Origin: Membranipora membranacea
Taxonomy: Eukaryota; Bryozoa; Gymnolaemata; Cheilostomatida; Membraniporidae
Length of the DNA: 64,000 nt
Reading direction: 5' to 3'
Assembly: GCA_914767715.1 (NCBI GenBank)
Contig: OU612075.1
Coordinates: forward strand, 6,262,001 to 6,326,000
Below are positions 23,935-36,018 of this stretch, piece by piece. Within the stretch, counting starts at the first letter, position 1; every line of letters begins with the position of its first letter. The notes under the pieces are model-generated. The model was not told where the DNA came from. It did not search any database and saw only the letters and a program-made list of their open reading frames with translations. Both the position numbers and the translations under genes were made by a program.

Positions 23935-24815
23935 TTTACTGACCCTCTTTCCACTTTGAGCTCAATGTTTTTGTTCGATCGTCTCATGTGTCCTGCAAGA
24001 CTTCATGTAGAAAGCTAATGAGAGTCCCAACATCCCTAGGCCTGGTAAAAGACAATGAGCAAACCTGGTCAAAAGCAGGGGCGTAGAATAGAAAAAGTGG
24101 TAGGGGAGGTGAAAGTGCACGGATGACCACGAAGGAAAGCCGACACAACGCGCACGAAAGATGCACGCGTCGGCAGATGCACAAACAAAGATGCATCGCC
24201 ACGCACGAATCTTTGGGCGAGCCCAAAGCATCACCAGTAACGTCCTCCCCGAGCAACTTAAGCCATATAACTAGCAAATGGAATCCCAATGAGGCTGATT
24301 CACAGTTTTTTTAGGCCACTGTACTCAGCTTTCTAGGGGAGGCAGTGCCTCCCTGCCTCACCTAGAACTGAGTGAAAGTGAAAGTGAGACTCCATAGTTA
24401 CCCACATAATCACCATGGTTTATTTGGTAACACCCATCCAGCAGTACCTCGCAGCTTGAGAGATATGCTAACAGCCATGTCACAGGGAGCACAACAGTCC
24501 AGTTTATTGTATATTTTGAAAATGTAATCAATGCTCCATCAAAAGCAGCAAAATTGATGATCGTAAGGAGAATGCAATATAGTTGGCAATTGATTTCATA
24601 AATAAGCCGTCATATCAGATTGGATAACAAAATGTTTAGTACAGTCAGAGCTGCTAAATTAGCTGTGCACAGGTTCTGAATTGAAGCCTTCTGACCCTTT
24701 TTGGGACAGCGATTGCCTCACAGTAGACAATGATGATGATGATAGTTAGTACAGTTCCAAGTATGCACACTTATAATCTCAACTGGTATCTGAGCTGATT
24801 TGATGTCCATCCTTT
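23935..24815 (-). pseudogene. GPCR relic E, interrupted by a MITE
   Basis: On the minus strand, 24690-24760 gives a TM1-like ILGTVLTIIIIIVYC, 24440-24600 gives GALITFSK...VTWLLAYLSSCEVLL (end of TM3 to TM4) and a following DYVGNYG stretch, and 24072-23965 gives LLPGLGMLGLSLAFYMKSCR (TM5). Each matches the intact GPCR at 33426-35099 (ALITFFPK, VTWLMAVLASCEVLL, LLPAVGMLVLTIAVCAKSCR). A MITE (24076-24370) sits between the ECL2 part and TM5, and the frame shifts near TM1. No TM6-TM7 exon was found. This is a dead fifth member of the cluster. Confidence 0.75.
24076..24370 (+). mobile_element. CAGG/CCTG MITE, copy 3, in GPCR relic E
   Basis: Starts CAGGGGCGTAGAATAG with GGTAGGGGAGG downstream and ends CTGCCTCACCTAGAACTGA. 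The interior carries an extra GC-rich stretch (24120-24215) not shared by other copies. Confidence 0.7.
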
Positions 24816-25636
24816 TGATACTGCTGTGATGACTCAATATTGTACTCAGCTTTACAATTTCGTGGTCCGATCAAAAGTTTGAGAAATGTAGTCCGATCGA
24901 TCGAAGACATGAAATGAAGGTATTCTTATTAATCCGATGTTGTCAGGGAGCAGTTTTTTTAATCACCCTGTGGTTAATTGTAAGCACTTTCCCCATGAGT
25001 TTAGTAGAGAGGGAGAATGAGCAAAAATGCAAACAAGTCATTAAGTTGTATCTGTGTCCAGTAGAAGTAGTTCGTGCCAGTTTTTTGAGCGAGAAACATC
25101 AAATATATAGCCACTGATAAGGTAGCGATGTTCAAATGAAACAGGCAAGATAAAATAAGTTTTGAAAGACTGCTTGGTGGGTGAAAAAAAAATGTATCCT
25201 CTCCCTCCCCTCTCTAAAGTGCATAAGATAGTTCCATGAAATCAATTATTTTTAGAACAACACAAGAATTGAAATATAATTGAGGCTAAACCGAAACTCA
25301 TCCGCCAACTAATTAGCCCTTGCTACAGTTTTATGTCATAAATGTGATCATCAAAATTGTTAATGGTTGATCCAGAAGTAGCAACCAGCTTGTCGGATAG
25401 CCAGTAACTTGTCGTGTGATACCATATAGACTCTACCTACTAAATCAGTACTTCAGCTAGAGGCTTGTTCATGTTATGTCATGTCGATATCTATAGGATG
25501 CTGACCTAATGCCGATTAAATTGAAACTTCACGATATGGGTCCAAAATGTCAAATGTTGATCTAGATGAATCCCTAAAATTTTGCAATTTGTGGATGTAA
25601 TAACATTGTACATCTTCAAAGTATAAGCGTCGTCTT
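24816..25636. other. No recognisable gene
   Basis: Sequence upstream of GPCR relic E. Only short open frames are present. Confidence 0.35.
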
Positions 25637-27110
25637 CTAATTGATTCTGATGACTCTTAAAAATAATTTGATGGGTTTTTCAAAATTTAATAAGGGTTTA
25701 TTGGCTATGCACCAATCCTGAATCTTTAAAAGTTCATTTTCAGTACATTCTGCGTTTTCGGATATCAGACTTGTATTGTCAGCAAAAAGAACATAGTACG
25801 TAAAATTGTCTGAAAGCGTAAGGAAATAATCCATAAGAATTAAAAATAACTGAACCCTGTGGTACCTGGGAGGGTGGGAGAGGTGGAGCTTGCATTCATC
25901 AAAATTGACCACCCTCCTGGTGGTACACTGGTAGAAATCTTTGGCACTTCGGAGTTGTTTCCTCCTTTTTTTACAAATTGATTTCTATTATAATATTTTT
26001 TTCTTTTTTTAATACTTTATTGGCATAATTTCATTCTCAAAGAATTTTTTACAATATTAGCCATGAAAGGAAAAAGAAAAAAAACGATAATAGTAGATTG
26101 ACATCAAAACTATTATCATGTTATCTGTGAAAAATAATGTTTGGAAGAATTTATTTTGAGTAATCTGACAGCCGTATCTTTGATGATTTCAATTGAAATT
26201 AAAATTGTCAAGATATTGAAATTATCAAATTATCTTATCAAATTGAAATTTAATTTAATTATCTAATTAAATTATCTAATAATTTAAATTGTAAAGATAA
26301 GATTCCATTAGTTTAACGGCAGATGGTGCAAAGTGATCAAATTTAGAATTTTGTGATTTATTGTAACAAACGCTTTGGTAAAGTCTAGGAAAATAGTCTG
26401 TGATACTTGGCTGTTGTCTAACTTTTTATATATTGTTTCTAGTAGAGTAGTGATAGCTTTTCTTTGGTCAAAATCCAAATTGGGAATCGTTCAATAAGCT
26501 ATTAGTTTCCAGGTGATCTAATATTTGATGTGTGACCATTTTTTCAGCTTTTTTAGACACAGCACTCAAGATGGGTATTGGGTGGTAATTTGAGGGATCA
26601 TTCACTGACCCCTTCTTAAAAATCGGTGTTATTTTCGATACTTAATGGCAGTCAGGAGAGAGGGAGTTAATTAATGAAAGGTTGATAAGCTAGGCCAAGA
26701 TGAAGGTCATTTTGTTTTCTCTTAAAGCTCTTGCACTGATTTTATCTAACCAGCAAACTTTTTAACCTTCAAACTTTCTATAATTTTAAAAACCTCACCG
26801 GAATCGATTTCATGTAATCTCAAGTATGGCACAGAAACGGGGGACCGAAAATATTTAGTTAAATTGGATCCACTTTGTGGATGGTTAGTAAGTTTTTTGC
26901 CTATGTATCAGTAAAATAGTTGTTAAACGTGTTGCAAATTTCCGTTGGCTCAGATATTTCCCGGCCATTAATATATAAAACAGCTGAGAGCGTGCTAGTT
27001 TTTTTCTTACTGATCAACACATTAACAATTTTCCATTTCTCGTTTTGGTTTTCCTTGCACTGTTATACCGATGTGTAAAATAGTCTTTCTTTGCTTTATT
27101 CAATTCAAAA
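25637..27110 (-). mobile_element. Degenerate LINE reverse transcriptase (CR1/L2/Jockey type)
   Basis: On the minus strand, in order: an N-terminal linker fragment near 27060-27110, FNNYFT near 26920, ITPIFKKGSVNDPSNYHPIP near 26600-26640, IFLDFTKAFVTINHKIL near 26340-26395 (RT block A), and FADNTSLI near 25770 (the catalytic YADD, degraded to FADN). Several stops and frameshifts are present. Between blocks A and C, about 25940-26300 is extra sequence; 26010-26065 resembles another LINE 3' end (also seen at 53415-53465), so a second element has inserted. Confidence 0.75.
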
Positions 27111-27224
27111 GTCACAAAATTGCTGCATTTGTTGTATTTTTCCTGAAAGATGTGTCGAAGGGTGATTTTTCCATATCTCAATGCATTTTTGTCCGTTTCG
27201 AAACAAGATCATGGAGACCCATCT

Positions 27225-27364
27225 GTGTTTGGCTTTCTCCAAGACTTCATCCTTGTTTTCTGGCTCTGGGACACACAGGAACACCATCCAAGCATAGATG
27301 TGTGAAACAGCATAGGCGTTCATGACATCCTGAGCGGTCTCAAGCACGTTAAGGATTGTATTGC
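27225..27364 (-). other. Exon-like open stretch beside the LINE
   Basis: On the minus strand a strong 3' splice site, a T run then AATGTAG, lies at about 27380-27365. It is followed by an open frame reading VLETAQDVMNAYAVSHIYAW and continuing through CVPEPENKDEVLEKAKHRW before merging with LINE-like sequence. It does not look like retrotransposon protein. It could be a captured or relic exon of a cellular gene. I do not recognise the family. Confidence 0.3.
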
Positions 27365-27367
27365 CTA

Positions 27368-28720
27368 CATTAAAAAAATTCCGCTGATATGTAACAGTAA
27401 TGGCTCAAAATCATGATTTATTTTGAAATAATATCATATCTAAATGTTTTATGTAAATGAATAACAGATTAAGGTATTACTCAACTCTTGATTATGATAA
27501 TGCAGATATTCAAGTCAACCTAGGGGGATTTCCTTTAAAAGTGGCTTTAATCACTAGCTTAGCGCATCGTTATGAGTGAGTGAGACCTGCCTGTCTTATT
27601 TCTCAGATTGCTCACTATCAACTATCATGGTTCTCTGCATGTTTTTTTCACTCATAACTTCTGGGATAATTGGTCAACGACCTTCTTACTTTCATATTAT
27701 ATCCATCAATGTCTCAAATTACATATTGTAAAGTTTTGAGGATGGATGCGAATAACTTCCTGAGATATAGCCAGATAAAAAAATCTCCTCTCGATTTTGT
27801 TAATACGCTTTTTTTGATTGCTCCCTGCAGGCCACATGAGTTGTTGCAACGCACGCTGTTTCAGTCTGATGAAAGTATTGGCTGTTGTGATAATATGCTT
27901 TCATGGTAACGATAAAGGTAGCTTAAGAAATTAATCTTTAGCAATTCTACAAATTTCATGAATTTCCATGTACACCATCCATCTTTGTAGCACTATAGTG
28001 ATTGCTCTATATACAGTCTGATTATGAGATTATAAGTAGAGTAAATTGAAAGCAATAGTTTGGTCCAAATCCATCACTAATTCTTATCAGAAGACCCGAC
28101 TGTCTCACACTGATTCGAGATGATCCAAAGTAATGGTCAACCAAAATATTATTGTCGCATATTCGACCCACTTGGGGCCGAATACCCGAGCAGAACAGAC
28201 ATCACTATTTCATTCATTTTGCTCATGTTTATTTTGTATGGAGTTAACTTCTTCATGTTGAGGAAGAAGGCAACTCCATACAAAAAGTGTTTTGTTTACC
28301 TAATCAAATTTATCCACAACATTGTTCTTTAGAATTTTGTTACAAGTAGATATTAATTCAATTTACTAATGACTCATAGTTGAGATGCCTTTCGACATTA
28401 AAATAAGACTTTATTTTGATTAATGGTGGAAATAAGTTTAAACAGTCATCGTAAAAAATAAACCATGCTTTTTCATACCGTCAAAGTTTCCTGTGTAAAA
28501 GGTCAGAATAGGTCAACTCCAAAACAGTAAGTCGTAGTACGCTCCAAAATAGTAATACGCTCAAAAATAATAATAATACCAAAATATTGCAGAGTAATAT
28601 GCTGCTGAGGGCTCTCCAAGAAGAACTGCCCTGCCTTGATGTTTCCCCGGTTTTTATTTGCACCGGGGTTCATCACGGCGGGTGAGCATGGCCAAAAAAC
28701 CGGAGGTAGCATTTGCCCAT
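27368..28720. other. No recognisable gene
   Basis: Short open frames only. The 28120-28332 frame contains one hydrophobic segment but has no splice context or family similarity. A short hairpin CCCCGGTTTTTATTTGCACCGGGG-like lies near 28647. Confidence 0.35.
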
Positions 28721-28724
28721 CCTC

Positions 28725-29055
28725 TTTGCAAAAGCAGAGATTTGATTTAGGTTTTTTGTCTGATAAAAAGGTTTAATTATAAACATTATTTAAATGCTTG
28801 CGTTTGAACCCTCCAAAAAGACGGAGATTGGACTTTAATTTATGTCTGATAAAAAGGTTTTAATTATATACTTTATTTAAATGCTTGTGATTGAACCCTC
28901 CAAATAGACGGAGATTGGATTTAATTTATGTCGGATAAAAAGGTTTTAATTATACACATTATTTAAATGCTTGCGATCAAAACCTCCAAAAAGACGGAGA
29001 TTGGATTTTAATTCTTGTCTGATAAAAAGGTTTAATTATACACATTATTTTGAAG
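28725..29055. repeat. 86-bp tandem repeat, about 3.5 units
   Basis: GATAAAAAGGTTTTAATTAT, then ATTATTTAAATGCTTGCG, AACCCTCCAAAAAGACGGAG and ATTGGATTTTAATT recur with starts near 28761, 28847, 28933 and 29020. Confidence 0.9.
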
Positions 29056-30393
29056 TGGTTGACGCCGTCTGGTATCACCTGCTCCCATCCTCTTGGCTCC
29101 ATTCTCTTTATCCGAAATCTCCTGAGCTGTGAGAACTTGAGATCTCACATTATAATAAACTTATTTGTAGACCATGATCTGTGCTTCTAAATGGGTATGA
29201 AAAAGTTTCATACGAGAAGTCCAATGTTCAATTGATTCTCTGCGGATTTTGTGGTGTCAGGAACAGCATACAACCACAATTGTTCATGTTAATGATAATG
29301 TTAGTGTTGATGTTGATGTTCATGTGTCACATGAGTCCAATTTTATTGTAGACCCAGCTCAGCGTTTTGCACAGGTCATCATGACTAGAAAAAGTGTAGG
29401 CTGGCGACAATGCTTTTAAACGTTTTGAATATAATTTTTAAACAACAGGAGCAACTTTTTATCTAGGGACTATTGATGTATCCTAGTCCAGATCATGAAC
29501 ATATCTAAATCATCCCGAGAGTGTGAAGCACTAAAATCTAAAATAAACCAAATGAAACTTTTGTTCTCGGGGAAGGATGTTTGTCTTTGTCGGAAGACAA
29601 GTATCCCTATTAAAGGCAAACTGTATAACAAGCATAATATAAAGTTTGACAATTAGCGGTTAAGGGATTATAATCCGGCCAGCAAAAAATGCTGCAACTA
29701 TATATCTGAATCAACAGAATAATAATAAAATAAATCTCGAGATAATACATTCCTTGGTATCATACTGGAACAGCCCAATTCATTGATGTCCAAAGATTCT
29801 TTCCTGTCCCTAATTCAGTGTACAATGCACACTGTTGGGCTCTTTGTTTCATACATCTTGGGAATGATCAATCCTCATATTCATTGCAACATTTAAAGGG
29901 CAACCAGGGTTTTGCAGTAATGCATAAATGGGTTATAAAGAATTTGCTACGCAGCATCAGCTCTTTGCATGACACGATGCAAAACTCAAAGTAGTTACTG
30001 ACTCTTAGCTGACTTATATCTCAGTTTAGGGGAGGTACAAAAACATTGCTGAACATAATGATAGACCACAGACTAAATATGAGAGGAACAGGAAACTGCT
30101 CTGAGATGTTCCATAATTGTTGAGCTTGAACAGCATTTTAGCACTTGTTGGATGAAATGTTTAAGAATAATTCTCACTGAATGATCATTCGATTTAGATT
30201 TGGTCTTTTTCTGTATGCATAAGGTGCAATCTGTTATCAATCAATGAGAACTTGTTTAAAACTCTGGTTGCCCTTTAACTGTATATTCTTATGATATGAC
30301 TTCTGTTTGACAGAAACAATTTAATTCCGTAGGTTAGATGCAAGGAAAGACTTATTCGCCATGTTAAGCGGACAGAATATACACGCAACTTAC
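29056..30393. other. No recognisable gene; 3' side of GPCR copy A
   Basis: The Cys-rich last exon expected for GPCR copy A was not found here. There is a short GTTGATGTT-type repeat near 29295-29320 and nothing else distinctive. Confidence 0.35.
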
Positions 30394-31345
30394 TCTATAG
30401 CTTTCATCAAAAGAGAAGATAACCACAAATGGACTGATAACGTTGAGTAAGACTCGACGTAACACCATTCTCCGAGATATTCCTACATTCGGGTCTTGAT
30501 GAAAGTCGTCTCGAAAATATATCATGACAAGTGACCGGATGAAAGATGTGGCGAGGGCTAACGCAAATAACATCAAGACTTCCTAGAAAAATGAAATCGT
30601 TCAAGTGAAGACGGGTAGATTTCACAGACCAAATTAATCTCATTCGGATGAGTATAATTTGAAAGCACTCATTTATTGAAGAAAAAATATTGACACAAAT
30701 GTTAACACTAAGGCTAATCTTTTAATTACTTGCGTGTGAGATCAAACATTAACATTTACCTACCCTCTTTCTACTGTCAGCTAAAAGCTTGTTTCCAATC
30801 GAGTCTTGCATTCTGCATGCCTTAGCAAACACCGCTAAGGAAAGTCCAATGATACTCAGCGCTGGTACTAGAAAGACAATGAACACAACCCAACTCGAGA
30901 GTTCAGAAGCACCTTGATATACTCCTTTGCACTCCTCTCTTCGTAGTCCTTCCTCACAAATATGGGACAATATCAGAAACGATGTTACACACACTCCCAC
31001 AATCTGTTTTGCACCTGGTGAAAATGTGAGTGATGTTCTTATCACAACGATGACAGTGATGTATGGAACGGCGAAATTCCCCAACTTGAAGAGGAGGAAA
31101 ATGAGTTGACATTGTATGTCTTTGTAATTCAGATGAGTACCGGTGAGTTGGTTGGAAGTTACTAACCAAACACATGTTACTAAAGCTGTTATCAAGCTTG
31201 CTGCAAACAGATAAGAAAGCAAGATTAGGTTATTTCCTTGGTGGTAGCAATCTCTTCTGTAGAACGAGATGATGGTAGCAATGGATATGATCCCAAGTAA
31301 GAACGTAGTTCAATCGATTGCTGTGAGAGCGCTTTCTTTATCCAT
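30394..31345 (-). pseudogene. GPCR copy A with an in-frame stop before TM1
   Basis: Exon 1 is 31345-30764 (ATG, TM1-TM5) and exon 2 is 30582-30394 (TM6-TM7), joined by a GTAGGT...TTCTAG intron in phase 0. Codon 12 is TGA (31312-31310) where the paralogous fragment at 39222-39390 has TGG. The rest of the frame is open: TM2 LFAASLITALVTCVWLV, TM4-ECL2 with CKGVYQGAS, TM5 FLVPALSIIGLSLAVFAKAC, and TM7 LLNVISPFVVIFSFDESYR before the next donor GTAAGT. The TM3 end reads IRTSLTF, lacking the ER of copy B. The third exon is missing. It is either a recent pseudogene or uses a later start that would lose the N-terminus. Confidence 0.8.
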
Positions 31346-31761
31346 TCTTATAGTACTGTCGCCGCTACGAGTGGAGGTGTGAAATGCTGAACTACTTATG
31401 AACTAATGAAGGAAATTCTGATTGCTCATCTATTGTATGGATTATGTCATCACACCGTGACCATGCCTTCTTATGGATTTAAAAATCACGTCAACCATGC
31501 ACAACGCTGGTGTAAAGTTATATCACAGGATTCAAGATTCACTGGAGTGAGTTGCAATGATGTGGAAATGATGCAACACCTCACAGTCCAATGAACTGAA
31601 ATTGCTTTGTGTGACTTAGTCAAAACATAACACACACACCGCAAAGAGTCAATGTTAATATCTAATTACCTTAGTTTTTCCTCATTCTTAGCTAGTGGAC
31701 TGTATCAGTTAACAGTTGACATGAATCTGTTCGCTCCGTGTATATATACTTGAAATGCTAT

Positions 31762-31960
31762 GGCATGGGCGGCGAAATATTTGTTAGGGCTAGGCCACAA
31801 TTTCTGCGCCAGTTTGCTTTCTGATTGTAGGCAGGCCGGAGTATACCTGGGGGCCAACCAACCCCCAGTAGTCGATGGATTTCAGTGGGATTCAGACCAT
31901 GGACCTTCAACACTTGCATGCTGAGGGACCGGTGCTCTAAACAACTGAGCAACCTCCTCT
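31762..31960 (-). mobile_element. tRNA-derived SINE, copy 3, upstream of GPCR A
   Basis: On the minus strand: an A-box region GGTTGCTCAGTTGTTTAGAG, GAAGGTCCATGGTCTGAATC in the B-box region, CTGGGGGTTGGTTGGCCCCC and CGCCGCCCATGCC. Same family as the copy at 19653-19895. It is truncated at its 3' end. Confidence 0.8.
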
Positions 31961-33357
31961 CCTACTTCAATGACGTTAACAATAATGTAATGGCTCGCAT
32001 GTGGAGTTGATGGCGTAATATTGTGCACAATATAATATAGAGATGAGCTGAGGTTTTCCTATGCCTATTCCTATATCTATGCTTTGTCGTTGCAACATTT
32101 TTTAAATGAATTTGAGTTTCATAGCATCAAGTTGTGACCCTGATTCTCTCTCAAGCTCAAGAATTAATATATTTTCTAGTCCTAGTTCATTCTAACCTGG
32201 TTTTTGCAACAAAATTAGATTGGATTACGATTATTCAAAGTGTATTAGGCACAAGCAATTATCCCACAGGATTCAAATCATTGTAGGTCTGCTTGTGCCT
32301 TCATTATTCATCAAACGGAAATCAGTGAGTTAGAAATTGGTACTGTTCAAAACGGAATGGGATAAGTTCACTGCTTTACCAACAGTTGTTGTTCTCAACC
32401 TATGGACCACTAGACCATCCATTTGACCTATTTGGAAGACTATTTTGAAGGGTGACCAATTAGAAGCATCCTTAGCTCTAACAATCGATGGAATATGGAC
32501 AAGGGTGTGAATCCCTGCTTGGGATAAAATGGCTTTGAAAGTCTTACCAGTAGCCATCCGAAGAGATTAAGATACTGCTGATGTGTCACATATGGTCATA
32601 CCATGCAGTTTTATTCTAATTTGTCATACCAAGTGTAAATCTTTTGCCAGTACAGACCCAAACTTGTGTCCCCATCGTCAAACCTTACAGAATCCAAAAG
32701 CAGATATTATCTCACACATAATATACCAGTTTCCGGAGCCATTTTTTATTTTCTATAACTGCATTTACATTTATTAAATAACCAACAGCGTAAAAACTGG
32801 CATCCGGTAGAATGCGTAATATATTTGAGGGTTCAAAATAATATAGTAGCCTGAAATACTAAGAAGTATGTTGTGTTTGTTGTGCTCTATGCAGGATATT
32901 CCGTAGTTAAAAAGATTACTCAGTAAAAACGCCTTCCAGATTGATTTGCCTCCATCTAAATGTCCTGTGACATCATCAAAATCTCACCCAGTAATAGAAG
33001 TAAGGGAGAACGGGTGGGCACAGGATACACATAAAGAATATAGAGGGAGAACGTCTAGAGAACAGTTCCCATAGGGTTCTGTGAAAATGATCAGGCCTCA
33101 ATCATCATTCTAATAATCACAAACTAGTACAAATCTTTCCCCATAATTGTTATGTAAAATTTGATATGAATATTGCAAAAAATCTTTGAAGCATTTTGCA
33201 TCTCGGAGAGTAGCTTCTACCCACAAAGAGAGAAGTTCACTTTAACCGCTGACATAACCTACTTAGACCCAGTACTGGTACCTTTTGTTCGCGATAACAA
33301 TAGGGTATAGCAAGTAAATTGAACCTCATGCTCAGAGCTCCAAATCTATAGATAGTA
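31961..33357. other. Spacer between GPCR copies A and B
   Basis: No exon or known repeat recognised. The 32330-32557 minus frame has no motif I know. Confidence 0.35.
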
Positions 33358-33420
33358 ACTAAATAGCTGGGTAGTTGAATAGCTGGAATAGCTGGTAGCT
33401 GGAATAGCTGAATAGCTTGG
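33358..33420. repeat. Short AATAGCTGG repeat
   Basis: About six imperfect copies of AATAGCTGG or GTAGCTGG, immediately 3' of the stop codon of GPCR copy B. Confidence 0.7.
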
Positions 33421-33425
33421 GACTA

Positions 33426-35099
33426 TTACCCGCTAGTCGTGACCATTACAGATCCATCATGCTGATGCTGATAATATGCATGACCTGTATAGGAGGATCC
33501 TTGCTGGCAACAGGCGCAGCAGCGGCAGCATGGCGTATTCAATTGATGATAATCTTTCTACAAAAAAAACAAGAAAATGTTCTCGAATCTCTATAAAGTC
33601 TCTTTGTGCATTCGCAGGTGTCCAAAGGTTAATCTCTATAGATGCGAAATACGAAATAGGGCAAAGCTCCTGCATTGATGTGAAATTGTATTCTCATTGC
33701 TTGATGCTTAGGGAAGCACTTCCTATGTCAATGTCTATGAAATAGCACATTGAGGTTTATTTTCTTTATTAAATACATAGTTTTGGCTGAAAATGGCTCA
33801 CCCTGAAATCCTTATCGAAGATGACTAAAATCACAAACGGACTGATTAGGTTGCTATTAAACAGTATATCCAGGACTGTCCATATAAGGGCTCTTGTCTC
33901 ATAACGTAGATATTCTGGTGTTTGGTAGCGATCATACAGCATGTATATATATACAGGTGAACTAGTTAGCAAAGTGATGATTGCTAGGGTGAAGAACATC
34001 TGCACTTCCTGAAAAAGGGAAAATAAATGAGCTTTACTCTACCTTTGTGGAGAAACGTCAGAGATGTGAAGTAGAGCAGGAGGAAAGAAGGATTTGACCT
34101 GAAATTGCTCAACATTTGTATTTGGTACTTCGGAGCATAGTTTTATGTTAGATTTGAGAGAAATAAATATAGTAGGATATGAAAGCCACTCACGAAAGGT
34201 CCAATGCAGGCACAGATGATGGAGTGGGACAAAAGTTTGTCCTGGTATCTAACCACTTTCAAAAATTCAATGTGTGTTGAGTTTCCAACAAGTCCAAACC
34301 TCTTTCTTTTACTATCACTAGACAAAGTGAAAGTTGATGCTATAAAACTAATCATGTCTATCTTCCAAATTGTTAACATCATTTATAAGATTGAAATCAA
34401 GAACTTATTAGCAAATTGTTAAAATTCTGGAAGTTGATTCTAGTATGTAAGTAAAATATCTTAACCTACCTTCTTCGTACTTTGTGTATGATTCTGGTTT
34501 TCATTTGATTCACGATTCCTGCAGGACTTCGCACAAACAGCTATGGTGAGAACCAACATTCCCACTGCTGGTAACAGGTAAGTGATGAAAATGATCCAAA
34601 CTGGGATTTTAGAGTTCCCTCCATACACTCTTTCATAGTCATACTGGCAGTACTTTCCTTTGTGTTGTCTACGTAGCAGTACCTCGCAACTGGCGAGAAC
34701 TGCCATGAGCCATGTGACAATCAGCACAACAATCCTCGTTGTTTTTTGGTTTGTTGTTTTTGGAAAAAATGTGATCAATGCTCTTTCCAAAGCAATAGCA
34801 ACAATTGCATATGGAATGGCAAACCAGGAAAACAAGAAGAGAACGGAGAAAAGTACACATTGGATCTTTCCATCATGGAAACTTGTACCAGGGAATCCGT
34901 TCATAGTAAATAACCAAATGCATGTAATCAAAGCGGTTATGAGGCTGGCTGCAGACATATTCAGAATCATGGCTTGGTAGTTTTTTGTAGAGCAGCGATT
35001 TCCTCTACAGAAGACAATTATGATGATAATGTTGAATATCAGTCCCAGTACCACTAAGTGGGCATCAACTGCTGTGCGAGCTGTAATTGTTATCTCCAT
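33426..35099 (-). CDS. Intact rhodopsin-like GPCR (copy B), 3 exons
   Basis: Exons 35099-34470, 34008-33802 and 33557-33426, all phase 0 with GT-AG sites, give 322 residues. The first ATG is at 35099 (MEITIT). Seven hydrophobic spans lie at about 15-32, 43-65, 82-104, 122-142, 166-189, 212-234 and 248-268. Cys81 (top of TM3) and Cys151 (ECL2) can form the conserved disulphide. TM3 ends LERALI, a variant of the E/DRY motif. TM7 has NLISPFVILVIF in place of NPxxY, then DKDFR of helix 8. Exon 3 encodes a tail with CCRCCACC (289-296), a likely palmitoylation cluster, and a His/Gln/Tyr-rich end. The N-terminus is very short. It is an integral membrane receptor in class A; the ligand is unknown. 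It is the only complete member of the cluster. Confidence 0.9.
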
Positions 35100-36018
35100 C
35101 CTTATAAACACGACGTTATAAATGTTTCTTGAGCTCCGCTTAGTAAACTTGATATGTCGGTAACAATGATGCTATGCGAAAGGAAGTTTTCTTATGATCT
35201 AGTTCTGTACTCTGAATCTCTTAATAGCCTACTGACAATGTTTTCTTGTTTTAAAAATCCTGCCTATTCATCTGAACAGCAAGCATCAACCATTCCTGCC
35301 TAGTACCAGTGCGATATTGAAATATTTTCTGAATGTGAAGTTTTACTCGATTGAGTTTCAATGATGTGCGAGTCACGCATCATCCTATAATCATATAAAT
35401 CTCATTAAGATCATTTAAAGCAACACATTAATAAAGTTTCAAGCCAAAAGCTAATATATAACTCCATCAAATGTAATAATTGAATTGGTAGGTAGAATAT
35501 TATGTTGCTGTGACAACCTTTAAAGTGGTCATGCTTTGGTGATATTAAGTATTCCTCAAAGAATTTGTGGGTTTTGGTACCACCACCCTGATATTTTGCT
35601 GTCAAAATCTGTAAACCAAGACCAATCAAAAATAATGTTTCCCTTCTCGCTTATTCGTACAGCTTTTTTCCTCATTCCTGGCTAAATAACAGAGGCACCT
35701 GATTGGCAAAGCCCAGCTGTGTAAGCAGTGGTTTGAGTGTGTAGCAAACGTCTCAGAGCTCTCAGTGTAGTCCTTGATCTAGGTATTTGTACCTGTGGCG
35801 TGTGTAAGCTTCCTGCACCAACCTGACCAAACATCTATTCAGACCCTACTGACGTAAAAATCAATTCCAAATGTTGGCTCATTAATTCCATATTTTCAGG
35901 ATAAAGTGCTTTCTTGGATAAACTTATAAAGATATTTGCCAGAAATAATTCAATAATATGTATGTAAGTATTCAGCAGCATGAAAGACAGAAAATTTTAA
36001 GAATGGGTTAAAAAATAA

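Noticed and set aside
24123-24314. Plus-strand ORF rich in His/Arg
   Set aside because: Lies within the MITE at 24076-24370 and its extra GC-rich insert.
35100-35111. Upstream GTG start for GPCR copy B
   Set aside because: The frame extends four codons upstream to GTG, but a nuclear gene should use the ATG at 35099.
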